Below are positions 25,660 through 34,577 of a stretch of DNA of 64,000 nt, in pieces. Both the position numbers and the translations under genes were made by a program. A model generated the notes under the pieces. It worked only from the letters and a program-made list of their open reading frames with translations, was not told where the DNA came from and searched no databases. This stretch comes from an uncultured Atopobium sp. Its GTDB lineage: Bacteria > Actinomycetota > Coriobacteriia > Coriobacteriales > Atopobiaceae. The DNA lies in assembly GCA_938045565.1 (NCBI GenBank), contig CALIAZ010000021.1, positions 1-64,000 of the forward strand. The letters are read 5' to 3'. The stretch's first letter is position 1; every line of letters starts with the position of its first letter.

Positions 25660-28173
25660 TTACTTTTTTGCTGCCTTGGTGGATTTGGTGCTCTTAGTAC
25701 TCTTACGAGCACCTCTACGCGGGGCAGTTTTCTTTTCTTTACCAGGGCAATCGTAGTTTGGACACAGTTTCCAAGGACCGCGCTGGGTAGTAACAACCAC
25801 CATAGGAGCGCCGCAGTCAGGGCAGACTTCATCGGTCTTCTCGAGCTTTCCACGAGCTGGTAGAGGATAGCTGGTCTCGCACTCCTCGTAGTTGGTGCAG
25901 CGGATAAAACGCTTACCCGTACGCTCGGACTTGTGTGCTACCAGATCCCCGTGCTTACCATTTGCCTTACAGGTTGGACACTCACCCACAATAAGGTCTG
26001 GCTCTGCGTTTGTAGGACAAGCTGGATTGATGCAAGTCTCATACGCACGCTGCCTAAACGGTTGCACCTTTACACGAGGAGCACCGCACTCGAGACAGAC
26101 GCCAGCCTCTCCCTCAAGCGGCTCTACGCGGCCCTGAGGCAGCGGATAGGTAACATCGCAGTCTGGCCAACCCATGCAGCCAACAAAGCTTCCACGAGTC
26201 TTCAGAGAGCTCTTAGCAACCAAATCTTTGCCGCACTTAGGGCAGGTTCCCACCTTTGCATCAGCAGTAACTGCGTCAGCAATGGCCTCAGACAAGTCTT
26301 CTTTATGATCAATAAGCGTATCAATCATGCCCGCAAGCAGCGCTCTTGAGTGAGTTACAACACCATCACGCGTATCTTTGCCCTCAGCAACGCTTGTCAT
26401 ATCGGACTCAAGTTCTGCCGTCATATCAGGCGAGGTAATGTGTGGTGCAAACTGCGAAAGTGCATCAACAATGGCCATACCAAGCTGACTTGGCTCAACA
26501 GGATCATTCTTGAGATATTTACGCTGGTAGAGCGTATCAATAATGGAGGCACGCGTAGACTTTGTACCCAGACCGCGCTTCTCCATCTCTTGAATGAGCT
26601 TGCCCTGGCTATAGCGAGCTGGTGGCTCTGTCTGCTTTGCATCAAGCGACAAAGACTTAATGGAGACAATCTCTCCTTCGCCGACATCAGGAATCTGGTC
26701 GTCTTTCTTAAGGCCAAAGGGATAAATCTCTCTAAAGCCTGGCTCGGCCAAGACCATTCCATTTGCAACAAAGGGCTGACCTGCAACATCAAGCGTAATC
26801 TTAGTGCCACTCATAGTAGCTGGACCCATAAGGGTTGCAAGGAACCTTCGAGCAATCAGGTTGTAGAGCTTCCAAGCTGCGGGCTGCAAAGCATCTGGAT
26901 TTGCTGCCGCTGTTGGATAAATTGGTGGGTGGTCGGTAGACTCCTGCTTGCCACGAGTGGCGTGCAGCTTTGGCTGACCCAAGAGCTTTTTGCAGGTAGG
27001 AGCATACTGAGGGACCGCAGACAGCGTACGAACACAATCCTTCAAGTCAAGCGAACTTGGATAGACCGTGTTATCAACACGTGGGTATGAAATCAAGCCG
27101 TCCATGTACAGAGACTCTGCCAAACGCATAGTTCTAGCTGGCGAGATACCCTCTGCAGCTGCAGCCGCCTGCAGCGATGTAGTGTTGAATGGAGCTGGTG
27201 GCTGCTGCTTTCTGCTACGAGACTCAATCTCGACAACCGTTGCCTGCGTTTGATCTTTCACAACGTCATAAACTGTATCTGCTTCAGCCTGATCCCAGAA
27301 CCTTGCAGTATGGTGAACCATCTTAAACGTTGCTTCGTCGTCATCTTCAGGGGCAGCAACGCCAGAAATAACCCAATAGTCTTCTGGCTTAAATGCCAGG
27401 CGCTCACGCTCGCGCTCAACAACAAGTGCCAGCGTAGGAGTCTGGACGCGACCAGCAGAGCGTGTATTACCCAAACCGCCAAAGCGTGCGGTAGTTAGAT
27501 AACGGGTCAGTACAGCACCCCAAATGAGGTCGATATACTGCCTGGACTCACCTGCCGCAGCCAAGTTGTAATCAAGGTCTACCAGGTTATTGAAGGCTGT
27601 CTCAATCTCTGTCTTGGTAAAGGCAGAATAGCGTGCACGGAACACTGCCAAGTTAGGATTAACGGAGAGAACCTGGGCAAGCGCATCAGAACCAATAAGC
27701 TCACCTTCACGGTCAAAGTCTGTGCCGATGATGACAGACTCTGCCTTCTTAGCAAGATTCTTGAGCGCTCGAATAATCTCTTTTTCTGCAGGTTGTTTAT
27801 CTACAGGAGCCCAAATCAAATAAGGCAAGCTAGGGATTTTCCAACCCTTAAGATCAACGCCGTCTGCCATAAAAGGCTTGCGCTTAACCTTGTAAGGAGG
27901 ACGCTCAAGACCATCTGGAACGTCTGCAGGAAGGTGCTCCCCTTCTGCAGTTTCTCCATACCAGCCCTCTTCCTTGTCAAACTTGAGAGCCAAAGGAAAA
28001 TCAGGCTGCAGAATATGGCCGCGAAGACCAATGGCAACATGGTCTTCTCCGCCACGTCTAAAACGATAAATAGGAGTGTTGTATACCTTGTCTGCCTCAG
28101 GCTTACCCGATTCAGACAGAAGGCGAGCAATCTGCTGCGCTGCGTCGTTTTTCTCGGTAACAACTAGAATCAA
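25660..28173 (-). CDS. topA: DNA topoisomerase I, archaeal-type N-terminus, four zinc ribbons
   Basis: An 837-residue type IA topoisomerase. The Toprim part starts ILVVTEKNDAAQQIARLLS, closer to archaeal TopA (LIVTEK) than to the bacterial LVIVESPAKAKTI. The metal motif is TDFDREGELIG and the catalytic tyrosine is in GLISYPRVDNTVYP. The C-terminus has four CxxC...C zinc ribbons (about residues 630-820) and a lysine/serine-rich tail with repeated STK units that should bind DNA. It relaxes negative supercoils. The start is TTG with GGAGAG upstream. It lies directly downstream of tatC with 33 bases between. Confidence 0.9.
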   Translation of the reverse strand: MILVVTEKNDAAQQIARLLSESGKPEADKVYNTPIYRFRRGGEDHVAIGLRGHILQPDFPLALKFDKEEGWYGETAEGEHLPADVPDGLERPPYKVKRKPFMADGVDLKGWKIPSLPYLIWAPVDKQPAEKEIIRALKNLAKKAESVIIGTDFDREGELIGSDALAQVLSVNPNLAVFRARYSAFTKTEIETAFNNLVDLDYNLAAAGESRQYIDLIWGAVLTRYLTTARFGGLGNTRSAGRVQTPTLALVVERERERLAFKPEDYWVISGVAAPEDDDEATFKMVHHTARFWDQAEADTVYDVVKDQTQATVVEIESRSRKQQPPAPFNTTSLQAAAAAEGISPARTMRLAESLYMDGLISYPRVDNTVYPSSLDLKDCVRTLSAVPQYAPTCKKLLGQPKLHATRGKQESTDHPPIYPTAAANPDALQPAAWKLYNLIARRFLATLMGPATMSGTKITLDVAGQPFVANGMVLAEPGFREIYPFGLKKDDQIPDVGEGEIVSIKSLSLDAKQTEPPARYSQGKLIQEMEKRGLGTKSTRASIIDTLYQRKYLKNDPVEPSQLGMAIVDALSQFAPHITSPDMTAELESDMTSVAEGKDTRDGVVTHSRALLAGMIDTLIDHKEDLSEAIADAVTADAKVGTCPKCGKDLVAKSSLKTRGSFVGCMGWPDCDVTYPLPQGRVEPLEGEAGVCLECGAPRVKVQPFRQRAYETCINPACPTNAEPDLIVGECPTCKANGKHGDLVAHKSERTGKRFIRCTNYEECETSYPLPARGKLEKTDEVCPDCGAPMVVVTTQRGPWKLCPNYDCPGKEKKTAPRRGARKSTKSTKSTKAAKK

Positions 28174-28206
28174 AGAACAACACTCTCCAAAGTAAAAGCG
28201 GAATTA

Positions 28207-28995
28207 CTAGATTTTGTCCAGCTCATGCTGCTCATAGTCTTCGCGGCTCCACTTAAGAGCGGCCTTGCCATCGCGGGCAATAATGACGTAACGAGCAACA
28301 GCCAGAGCAACTTCGTACAGCAGGATAAGAGCTGCAAACATCAAAATCATGGTGACAGGTGATGCATCAGGAGTGACAACTGCAGAGAGAATCATCAGTC
28401 CAACGTAAACGTAGCGCCACTGCTCACGCATATCCTTGTAAGGAACAAGGTGAAGAATAGCCAGGTAGAAGATAACCAGTGGAAGCTGGAACGCAACACC
28501 AAAGCCAATCTCAAACATCATAATAATGTTGAGGTAATCACTTGCCTCATTAATGGTTCCTGCAAACTCCTGCGACTGGCCAATCATCCAACCAATTGCA
28601 GTGTTCAAAATGACAAAGTAACAGAACAACATACCCAAGAAGAACAGGATAATCATAGCGGCTACGGTAGGAACAACCCACTTGCGCTCTTTAGCGTTAA
28701 GGGCAGGCAAGAAAAATGCCATAATCTCCCAGATGATAATAGGTGTACAGATAATCACCGAGAAGAAAAAAGCCACCTTAAACCTGATACTAAAGCCACC
28801 AAGAACCGAGATAACCGTAAGTTTACCGTCGGTTAAAAACTCCTTGATAGGATCAATCAAAATCTCAATTAATGCAGGTGTTGCAAAGTAAATAATAATT
28901 GCGGTAACAAAAAGAGACACCACCACAATAGTCACACGGCGACGGAGTTCTCCTAGGTGATCAAAAAGTGGCATACGAGCTGGAGTAATAGGCAT
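28207..28995 (-). CDS. tatC: Sec-independent protein translocase TatC
   Basis: A 262-residue six-helix membrane protein beginning MPLFDHLGELRRRV, the conserved TatC N-terminus that recognises twin-arginine signals. It also has the internal FLPALNAKERKWV and FGVAFQLPLVIF. It works with the TatA-like protein just upstream. The CHAP protein at 5668 in this window carries a plausible Tat signal. It forms an operon with tatA (18-base gap). Confidence 0.94.
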   Translation of the reverse strand: MPITPARMPLFDHLGELRRRVTIVVVSLFVTAIIIYFATPALIEILIDPIKEFLTDGKLTVISVLGGFSIRFKVAFFFSVIICTPIIIWEIMAFFLPALNAKERKWVVPTVAAMIILFFLGMLFCYFVILNTAIGWMIGQSQEFAGTINEASDYLNIIMMFEIGFGVAFQLPLVIFYLAILHLVPYKDMREQWRYVYVGLMILSAVVTPDASPVTMILMFAALILLYEVALAVARYVIIARDGKAALKWSREDYEQHELDKI

Positions 28996-29013
28996 TACGC
29001 GCGAAAGCTGGAC

Positions 29014-29643
29014 TTATGCGTCCTGGCTTTCTCCCTCCTCTCCAGCAACTCCTTCTTTCTTATCTTCTGCTATAGAGCGAGAAGAACGTGCAGATCCAAG
29101 GTTATACAAGTCTTTTGCAGATAAAGCGGCTGCAGGAGTTTCTTCTGTAGCCTTAGGTGTTGTCTGCTCAGTTGCCTCTGCGGAATCACCGGAGAAGTCA
29201 ACAGAAGAAGTGGCTTCTGGTCCAGCTGTAGCAGTCTCCTTATCAGAAACGGCTTCTGGTTGCTCGGTCTTCTCAACCGTCTCAGCCTGCTTGTTCTGCT
29301 CAGCTGCCTCGACAGCAGCCTTCTCGGCTGCCTCACGCTCCTCTTTTAGGCGAGCACGACGCTCAGCAAAGGTTTCCTGGTGATCAGTATCCTCGCGATC
29401 AGCATCAGATGCAGCATTTTTTAACTGCTCGGAGCGCTTGGGCTTCTCGTGAAGTGCATCCGCTGCAGGATCAAGTAAGTCCGCACGGACAACTTTATTA
29501 AAGCCCTCTTGAGCATTCTGGAACTGCCTTAAAGCACGACCAAGCGTGCGACCCATACCAGGTAATTTATCAGGACCAAATACTAAAAATGCAAAGAGCA
29601 AAATTAGTACGAGCTCCGTTTCTCCAATGCCAAACACAAGCAA
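29014..29643 (-). CDS. tatA: Sec-independent translocase TatA/TatB-family protein
   Basis: A 209-residue protein with one N-terminal helix (ETELVLILLFAFLVFGPDKLPG), an FGPDKLP hinge and an amphipathic helix (GRTLGRALRQFQ). These are the marks of TatA/B. Residues 70-209 are a long Glu/Ala/Thr-rich disordered tail, far longer than a typical TatA (about 70-90 residues). It may play the TatB part. TTG start with AAAGG. Only one TatA-like gene is seen here. Confidence 0.88.
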   Translation of the reverse strand: MLVFGIGETELVLILLFAFLVFGPDKLPGMGRTLGRALRQFQNAQEGFNKVVRADLLDPAADALHEKPKRSEQLKNAASDADREDTDHQETFAERRARLKEEREAAEKAAVEAAEQNKQAETVEKTEQPEAVSDKETATAGPEATSSVDFSGDSAEATEQTTPKATEETPAAALSAKDLYNLGSARSSRSIAEDKKEGVAGEEGESQDA

Positions 29644-29666
29644 TACCTTTCTGGAACAAACATAAA

Positions 29667-29699
29667 CAAGCTCTTTGAACAGTTACATCAAAGAGCTTG
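29667..29699 (-). terminator. terminator between STAS gene and tatA
   Basis: Perfect 12-base arms (CAAGCTCTTTGA and complement) with a 9-base loop and a T-rich minus-strand tail (TTTATGTTTG). Confidence 0.85.
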
Positions 29700-29712
29700 C
29701 AAGTTACCAAAC

Positions 29713-30024
29713 CTACTTGCGAACGTTAAGGTCTTTATCAACCCCAAGAAGCGTAAAGACACGTTCCACGTTTTTCTGAGGATTTGCAACAACAAGCACA
29801 GAACCACTCTCTTGTGCTCGATGTGCAGCACCTACTAAAACGCCAATGCCCGTTGAATCAATATAAGCTACCTCAGCAAAATCAGCTTCAACTTCTTTTG
29901 ATCCATCGGCGAGCGCGGTATCCAAAGCATCACGAAGCTCGGAGGCGTTTGATACGTCTACCTCGCCCTCAATGCGAATAATGGCCTTTGTATCTATAAT
30001 TTCAGAGCTTATTTCTAGTGCCAT
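29713..30024 (-). CDS. STAS-domain anti-sigma factor antagonist-like protein
   Basis: A 103-residue single STAS domain. It has the VDVSNASELRDAL helix and FAEVAYIDSTGIGVLVGA, with the serine of DSTG the usual phosphorylation site in SpoIIAA/RsbV proteins. Such proteins free a sigma factor by binding its anti-sigma kinase. No kinase, phosphatase or sigma gene is next to it, so the partners are unknown. ATG with AAGGAGGAG starts 9 bases after the TPR gene stop, so the two form an operon. Confidence 0.85.
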   Translation of the reverse strand: MALEISSEIIDTKAIIRIEGEVDVSNASELRDALDTALADGSKEVEADFAEVAYIDSTGIGVLVGAAHRAQESGSVLVVANPQKNVERVFTLLGVDKDLNVRK

Positions 30025-30033
30025 AACTCCTCC

Positions 30034-30810
30034 TTACTTAGTATTATTTGAAGAGGTAGAGGTGTTCCCGTTCAATGCATCAAGAATTTTCTGTGCATTA
30101 TCCCTCACACCAGCGCTATTATCGGAATCTTTTTCAATTGCCTTCTGCAACGCCTCTTTTGCAAGATCTACTTGATCAGTAACACGATACATCATTCCCA
30201 AATTAAGCCAACCTTTAGCATAGTCTGGAGAACGATCTGTTACTGCCTTAAGTGTATCGATAGCACCTGTTTGATCACCTGCATAGAACTGAGCAATAGC
30301 TCTATCAACACGAACCTCATCAGAATCATTTGAAGCAAGATAGGTATTGTACTCAGCAATTGCTTTGTTAATCAGTTGCAAAGACTGCTTCTGAACGGAG
30401 TCATCCTGAGAAGAGCTCTTAAGTGCCATTCCCCATCCTAAATAAGTACGAGCCAAATCAAGATGTGCCGGAAGATTATCTGGATTTGACTGAATAGCAG
30501 ATTCTTTTTCTTCTGCCTGCTTCTGATACACCTGGTTAATTGCCTCAGGAGAACGCTGCTGAGTCTGATTCCTCTTTTGTGAATTAGAGAAAATATTTGC
30601 CAGTGAAGGCAGCATCATAGAAATAGCAATAAAGAGCGAGAATACTCCAATAGCAATCTTCATACCTGTAGAAGGGCCTGGTTTTTTAGAAGTCTCATCA
30701 GACTTACGATCCTTTGCCTTCTTTTTTGCTGTCTGGTTAGCCATGGCAACCAGCTCTTTTTCAGCCTTCTGTTCTGGTGTAAGTTCAGACTTTGAAGTAT
30801 TAGTTGGCAT
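30034..30810 (-). CDS. membrane-anchored TPR protein
   Basis: A 258-residue protein with a charged cytosolic N-terminus (residues 1-50, Lys-rich). One transmembrane helix (GMKIAIGVFSLFIAISMMLP) is followed by about three TPR units outside the membrane (NLPAHLDLARTYLGWG, VDRAIAQFYAGDQTGAIDTL, YAKGWLNLGMMYRVTDQVDL). It is likely a scaffold in envelope protein assembly. It is co-transcribed with the STAS gene. No specific function can be given. Confidence 0.75.
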   Translation of the reverse strand: MPTNTSKSELTPEQKAEKELVAMANQTAKKKAKDRKSDETSKKPGPSTGMKIAIGVFSLFIAISMMLPSLANIFSNSQKRNQTQQRSPEAINQVYQKQAEEKESAIQSNPDNLPAHLDLARTYLGWGMALKSSSQDDSVQKQSLQLINKAIAEYNTYLASNDSDEVRVDRAIAQFYAGDQTGAIDTLKAVTDRSPDYAKGWLNLGMMYRVTDQVDLAKEALQKAIEKDSDNSAGVRDNAQKILDALNGNTSTSSNNTK

Positions 30811-30898
30811 TTAATATCCAATCGCTTTTTCTAAACATAACTAATCAAGATACGGCAGAATAGGTCTACTTTCAAAGTAAATACCAAAGTTACACAAG

Positions 30899-32290
30899 CT
30901 ATCCCCAGACGCTCTGTCCACGATCAACTTTTGCCAGTCGAGCACTTACTTGTTTAACAGCAACAATAAAGACGTCAAGCGCAGCATCAAGCTCTTCCAA
31001 CGTTGGATAACTTGGAGCAATTCTGATATTAGTATCAAAAGGATCCTTGCCTCCTGGCCAGGTAGCTCCTGCAGGTGTCATAGTAACGCCCAACTCATGT
31101 GCACGGGAAACAATTGCGCGCGCAGAGCCAACAGGGCCATCAAACGAAACAAAATAGCCACCCTTGGGATGGGACCAGGTTGCAACGCCTAAATCTCCCA
31201 GACCCTCCTGCAATTTGCGTTCTACCAATTCAAAACGTGGTCGAAGCAGTTCGGCATGCTTTTGCATATGGGCTTCAATACCTTGAGCATCTTTGAGGAA
31301 ACGCACATGTGCCAGCTGCGAGATTTTCTCGGGAGAAACTCGAGTAACCTTGAAAGCGCTCTGAATCTCTTTAATGTCTGCAGGACTTGCAGCAACCCAT
31401 GCCATGCCTGAGCTTGGGAAGGTTACCTTTGCCGTTGAAGCAAAAGCAATTACCAGATTCTTTTGAGCGCCACCTGCAGCAACCTCTGAAAGTGCATCAA
31501 AGATATTTAAAAGCTGAGGAGCCTCAGATTCTGGCACAAAGGCGTGAATTGCATAGGCGTTATCCCAGAAGATTCTAAAGTCAGGAGCCGCAGGTTTAAG
31601 GTTTGCAAACGCACGGACTATCTCATCTGAATAGGTGATACCGGTAGGGTTTGCAAAACGTGGTACGCACCAAATTCCCTTAACAGAGCTATCATTCTCA
31701 ACAAGCTCTTTAACAACGTCCATATTTGGGCCGTCTTTGGTCATAGGTACTGCAACGTTTTCAAAGCCGTAATGTTGTGTAATAGCAAAATGACGGTCAT
31801 AACCTGGAGCAGGGCAAAGGAACTTCAGCGTGGTGCCCTGAGCCTTTGCAGCCGCCATCTGCTCTGCCCAAGAAGGCTGGCCAGCAAGACCGTGGGTAAC
31901 GGCGTGAGAAATAATATCGTGCATAAGGTTAAGGCTAGAAGAGCCATTTACGATGACCTGATCAGCAGGTACATCTGTGAGTTTTGCGGCAAAGGCTCGC
32001 GCAGAAGGAAGACCCCAGGGGTCGCCGTAGTTGTCTGCAAAAGAGCCGCTGTCAGTCAGGTCAGAAGTGGAGTTAAGCTCATCAAGCATAGGCTTAGACA
32101 GCGCCGTCTGCGCAGGGCTTGGCTTTCCGCGAGCCATATCAAGCTTGAGGTTTTTCTCGCCAAGTGCACGAGCTTCTTGTCCAATAAGCTCAAGAGCCTG
32201 ATTAAGCTCAGCGTCGCTCATCTTCTGATAAGCGTTTTGCTCAGAGGTTGACTTTGGCTGGAACAGCTCGCGAGAAACTAGCTCAAACAT
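30899..32290 (-). CDS. PLP-dependent aminotransferase (MocR-type aspartate aminotransferase family)
   Basis: A 463-residue fold-type I aminotransferase of the PF12897-like group. It has LDMARGKPSPAQ near the N-terminus, NGSSSLNLMHD, CPAPGYDRHFAI, VPRFANPTG, and the PLP-lysine context FASTAKVTFPSSGMAW. It probably transfers amino groups between aspartate (or alanine) and a 2-oxo acid; the substrate is uncertain. ATG 32290 with GGGGAG is preferred to the upstream in-frame start at 32323. Monocistronic. Confidence 0.85.
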   Translation of the reverse strand: MFELVSRELFQPKSTSEQNAYQKMSDAELNQALELIGQEARALGEKNLKLDMARGKPSPAQTALSKPMLDELNSTSDLTDSGSFADNYGDPWGLPSARAFAAKLTDVPADQVIVNGSSSLNLMHDIISHAVTHGLAGQPSWAEQMAAAKAQGTTLKFLCPAPGYDRHFAITQHYGFENVAVPMTKDGPNMDVVKELVENDSSVKGIWCVPRFANPTGITYSDEIVRAFANLKPAAPDFRIFWDNAYAIHAFVPESEAPQLLNIFDALSEVAAGGAQKNLVIAFASTAKVTFPSSGMAWVAASPADIKEIQSAFKVTRVSPEKISQLAHVRFLKDAQGIEAHMQKHAELLRPRFELVERKLQEGLGDLGVATWSHPKGGYFVSFDGPVGSARAIVSRAHELGVTMTPAGATWPGGKDPFDTNIRIAPSYPTLEELDAALDVFIVAVKQVSARLAKVDRGQSVWG

Positions 32291-32362
32291 GACACTCCCC
32301 TTTTCGGTCTCTGCGTGATACAAAGTATAGGTGATTTAAAAATCAACGCGACAAGGAGAATC

Positions 32363-32632
32363 ATGGCAAATTTTACACAGCCTGGCATGCGCTCGGAAGC
32401 ATATGGCGAGCTCCAGCACCTTGTTGACAACCTCTATAAACACAAACCTTCAGGCACGATCACTAAGGTTGACGTGCTGATTCAAGCTGAAGTAGACGAT
32501 CTTGAAAAAGATTTGCAAGAAGTTATTGAGCTGATTCCATCGGGCACATATGTCCGTGCCCGCCTCTGCGATCAGATTAACTCAATTGTTACGGCACACG
32601 GTTGGGGCTTTACCTACGGCACTGTTGAGTAG
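32363..32632 (+). CDS. conserved small hypothetical protein
   Basis: An 89-residue acidic protein beginning MANFTQPGMRSEAYGELQHL. It has a central helix (VDVLIQAEVDDLEKDLQEVI) and ends HGWGFTYGTVE. It has no signal or membrane segment. ATG follows AAGGAG at ideal spacing, which supports a real gene. I do not recognise a family. It lies divergent from the aminotransferase, with the other small gene at 32709 behind it on the same strand. Confidence 0.65.
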   Translation: MANFTQPGMRSEAYGELQHLVDNLYKHKPSGTITKVDVLIQAEVDDLEKDLQEVIELIPSGTYVRARLCDQINSIVTAHGWGFTYGTVE

Positions 32633-32708
32633 CCTTAACTTACCAATTATAAAAGTGATAAAATTACCTATATAAGACGGTCTTTTTCTAATAAGTTGGA
32701 GGCACGTC

Positions 32709-32993
32709 ATGTATGAAGGTTGGAAAGATTTTATTCTTGGTACACTCAAGAAAAGTTTATTTTTTGATAAGTCCTTTCCAATGGCGTATCTAATAAATAA
32801 AATTGCTTTAACCGGCTTAATCTTAATATGGCTATTCACCATTATCTCAATGTGTCTCTCTCCTGCAGGACAAGATGCCTCAATAGGCGGAGTAAATATT
32901 CTACGCGCCAGTTTTTTAATAACTTCTATATATTATTTTGCGGGGTTCTGCATTTTAATAGTCAAGGATAGAAAGAGTCGTACGTCTCATTAG
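32709..32993 (+). CDS. small two-helix membrane protein
   Basis: A 94-residue protein with two hydrophobic helices (about 31-49 and 66-85) and a basic C-terminus (KDRKSRTSH). GGAGG seven bases before the ATG supports expression. No family is recognised. It ends 2 bases from the convergent nhaA stop, so the two genes have no separate terminators. Confidence 0.6.
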   Translation: MYEGWKDFILGTLKKSLFFDKSFPMAYLINKIALTGLILIWLFTIISMCLSPAGQDASIGGVNILRASFLITSIYYFAGFCILIVKDRKSRTSH

Positions 32994-32995
32994 GT

Positions 32996-34372
32996 TCATT
33001 CTTGTACGACGTCTTCCCTTAAGCTAATCTGCCTTTGATGCTTATAGAACTCTGAAACGTGTACAAAGAGTAGACCCAAGATTGCAGAAGCAAACGATGC
33101 AGCAAGAACAGCTACTTTAGCTGCAAGAATCTCCCCTGCATCTGGGAATGCAAGATTAGAGATAAGAATTGACATGGTAAAGCCAAGGCCGCCCATAAGA
33201 CCAACGGCTGTAATCTGAACCCAATCAACTTTTGCAGGAAGCTTGCAAATCTTACATTTAACCAGCAACAACGTTACAAAAATAATTCCTAGTGGTTTAC
33301 CAAAAACTGCACCAAAGAAAACACCATGTGCAATAGTGCTGCTCAACAGAGCACCAAAATCTGCTCCTACCAGCGTAATCTGTGCGTTTACAAAGGCAAA
33401 GATAGGTAGAACAATAAAGTTAACAAAGACAGAAATATAATGCTCAACGCGCTGAAGTGGTGGAGTTACATGATGCATGACATGCTCGATGGAGTTAGCG
33501 CCATGTGTAAAGTCGTGCTGACCCAAAACGTGATGCTCATCATCATAATGATCATCCAGCTCACGAGCGCGCCTTGAAAGCCAGCTTCCTAACTTACTCA
33601 AGCGGACATCAGAGTGAGATGGCAAGAAGAATGCAAGAAGGACACCTGCAAGAGTGGCGTGAATTCCCGAGTGATACATACAAACCCAAAGAACCAAACC
33701 TACAAGCAGGTACGGACCGGAAGAATAAATCTTTAGACGATTCATCCCCCACAAAATAACAAGTACACCAAGAGAAGCCGCTAACCAGGCAATATTTGGT
33801 GTCTGACCATAAAAGAGCGCGATAACCACAATTGCTAGGATATCGTCAGCAATAGCAAGTGTCTGGAAGAAAACCTTGGTCTGGGGACTGATTCTGTTTC
33901 CTAAAAGTGACATAACACCAAGCGCAAAGGCAATATCAGTTGCAATTGGTGTTGCCCATCCATGAGGAGCAGTGCTTGCATTAAGCACCAAATAAATAAG
34001 GGCAGGAACTGCAACGCCACCAACAGCTGCAAGCATAGGAAGCATTGCCTGTCTTGGCTTTCTGAGCTGGCCAACAGTAACTTCATACTTAAGCTCAATG
34101 CCTACCAGCAAGAAGAAAATTGCCATAAGAAAGTCATTCACAAAGGTTTCTAGAGCCATATGTGCATGAATTATTCCAAGCGAGAAACTCATTTGTACTT
34201 CAAGAATTTCTCGGACCACCTCATGAGCAGGTGAGTTGGCAACTACAAGCGCAATAAGAGCCGCAAGCACCATGACTGCCGCTGCAATAGTGCTGTTAGA
34301 GGTGATTTTCTTTAGAGAAGAGCGCTGACTAATTCTTCTTACTACAGCGGGCTCTCTATAAATACTAGACAT
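32996..34372 (-). CDS. nhaA: Na+/H+ antiporter NhaA
   Basis: A 458-residue inner-membrane antiporter. The ATPIATDIAFALG motif holds the two aspartates that carry Na+ and H+, and there are about 11 helices, LLVGIELKYEVTVGQLRKP, and VGLMGGLGFTMSI near the end. Residues 265-300 contain a His/Asp-rich cytoplasmic insert (DDHYDDEHHVLGQHDF) that is longer than in E. coli and may sense pH or metal. Monocistronic, divergent from degV. Confidence 0.93.
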   Translation of the reverse strand: MSSIYREPAVVRRISQRSSLKKITSNSTIAAAVMVLAALIALVVANSPAHEVVREILEVQMSFSLGIIHAHMALETFVNDFLMAIFFLLVGIELKYEVTVGQLRKPRQAMLPMLAAVGGVAVPALIYLVLNASTAPHGWATPIATDIAFALGVMSLLGNRISPQTKVFFQTLAIADDILAIVVIALFYGQTPNIAWLAASLGVLVILWGMNRLKIYSSGPYLLVGLVLWVCMYHSGIHATLAGVLLAFFLPSHSDVRLSKLGSWLSRRARELDDHYDDEHHVLGQHDFTHGANSIEHVMHHVTPPLQRVEHYISVFVNFIVLPIFAFVNAQITLVGADFGALLSSTIAHGVFFGAVFGKPLGIIFVTLLLVKCKICKLPAKVDWVQITAVGLMGGLGFTMSILISNLAFPDAGEILAAKVAVLAASFASAILGLLFVHVSEFYKHQRQISLREDVVQE

Positions 34373-34476
34373 TATCTGCCGTTCTCTCTTGGTATCTAAA
34401 TGGTATTGACCGTTAGCTATGAAAGTTTTCGTAAGATATATACCTAGTGTACCGTCTACCTACTGTTGAGAGCAAC

Positions 34477-34506
34477 TTGTCATATCTCAGAAAAACGGGG
34501 TATATC
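34477..34506 (+). promoter_or_regulatory. candidate promoter for degV
   Basis: TTGTCA at 34477-34482 and TATATC at 34501-34506 with an 18-base spacer, 72 bases ahead of the degV start. A second -10-like TAAAAT lies at 34513. Confidence 0.35.
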
Positions 34507-34577
34507 TCTATGTAAAATATAGGTAATAGAAAGTCAACGTTTAGCTACTTGTAGCACGTATATATTTGGAGCGAATA

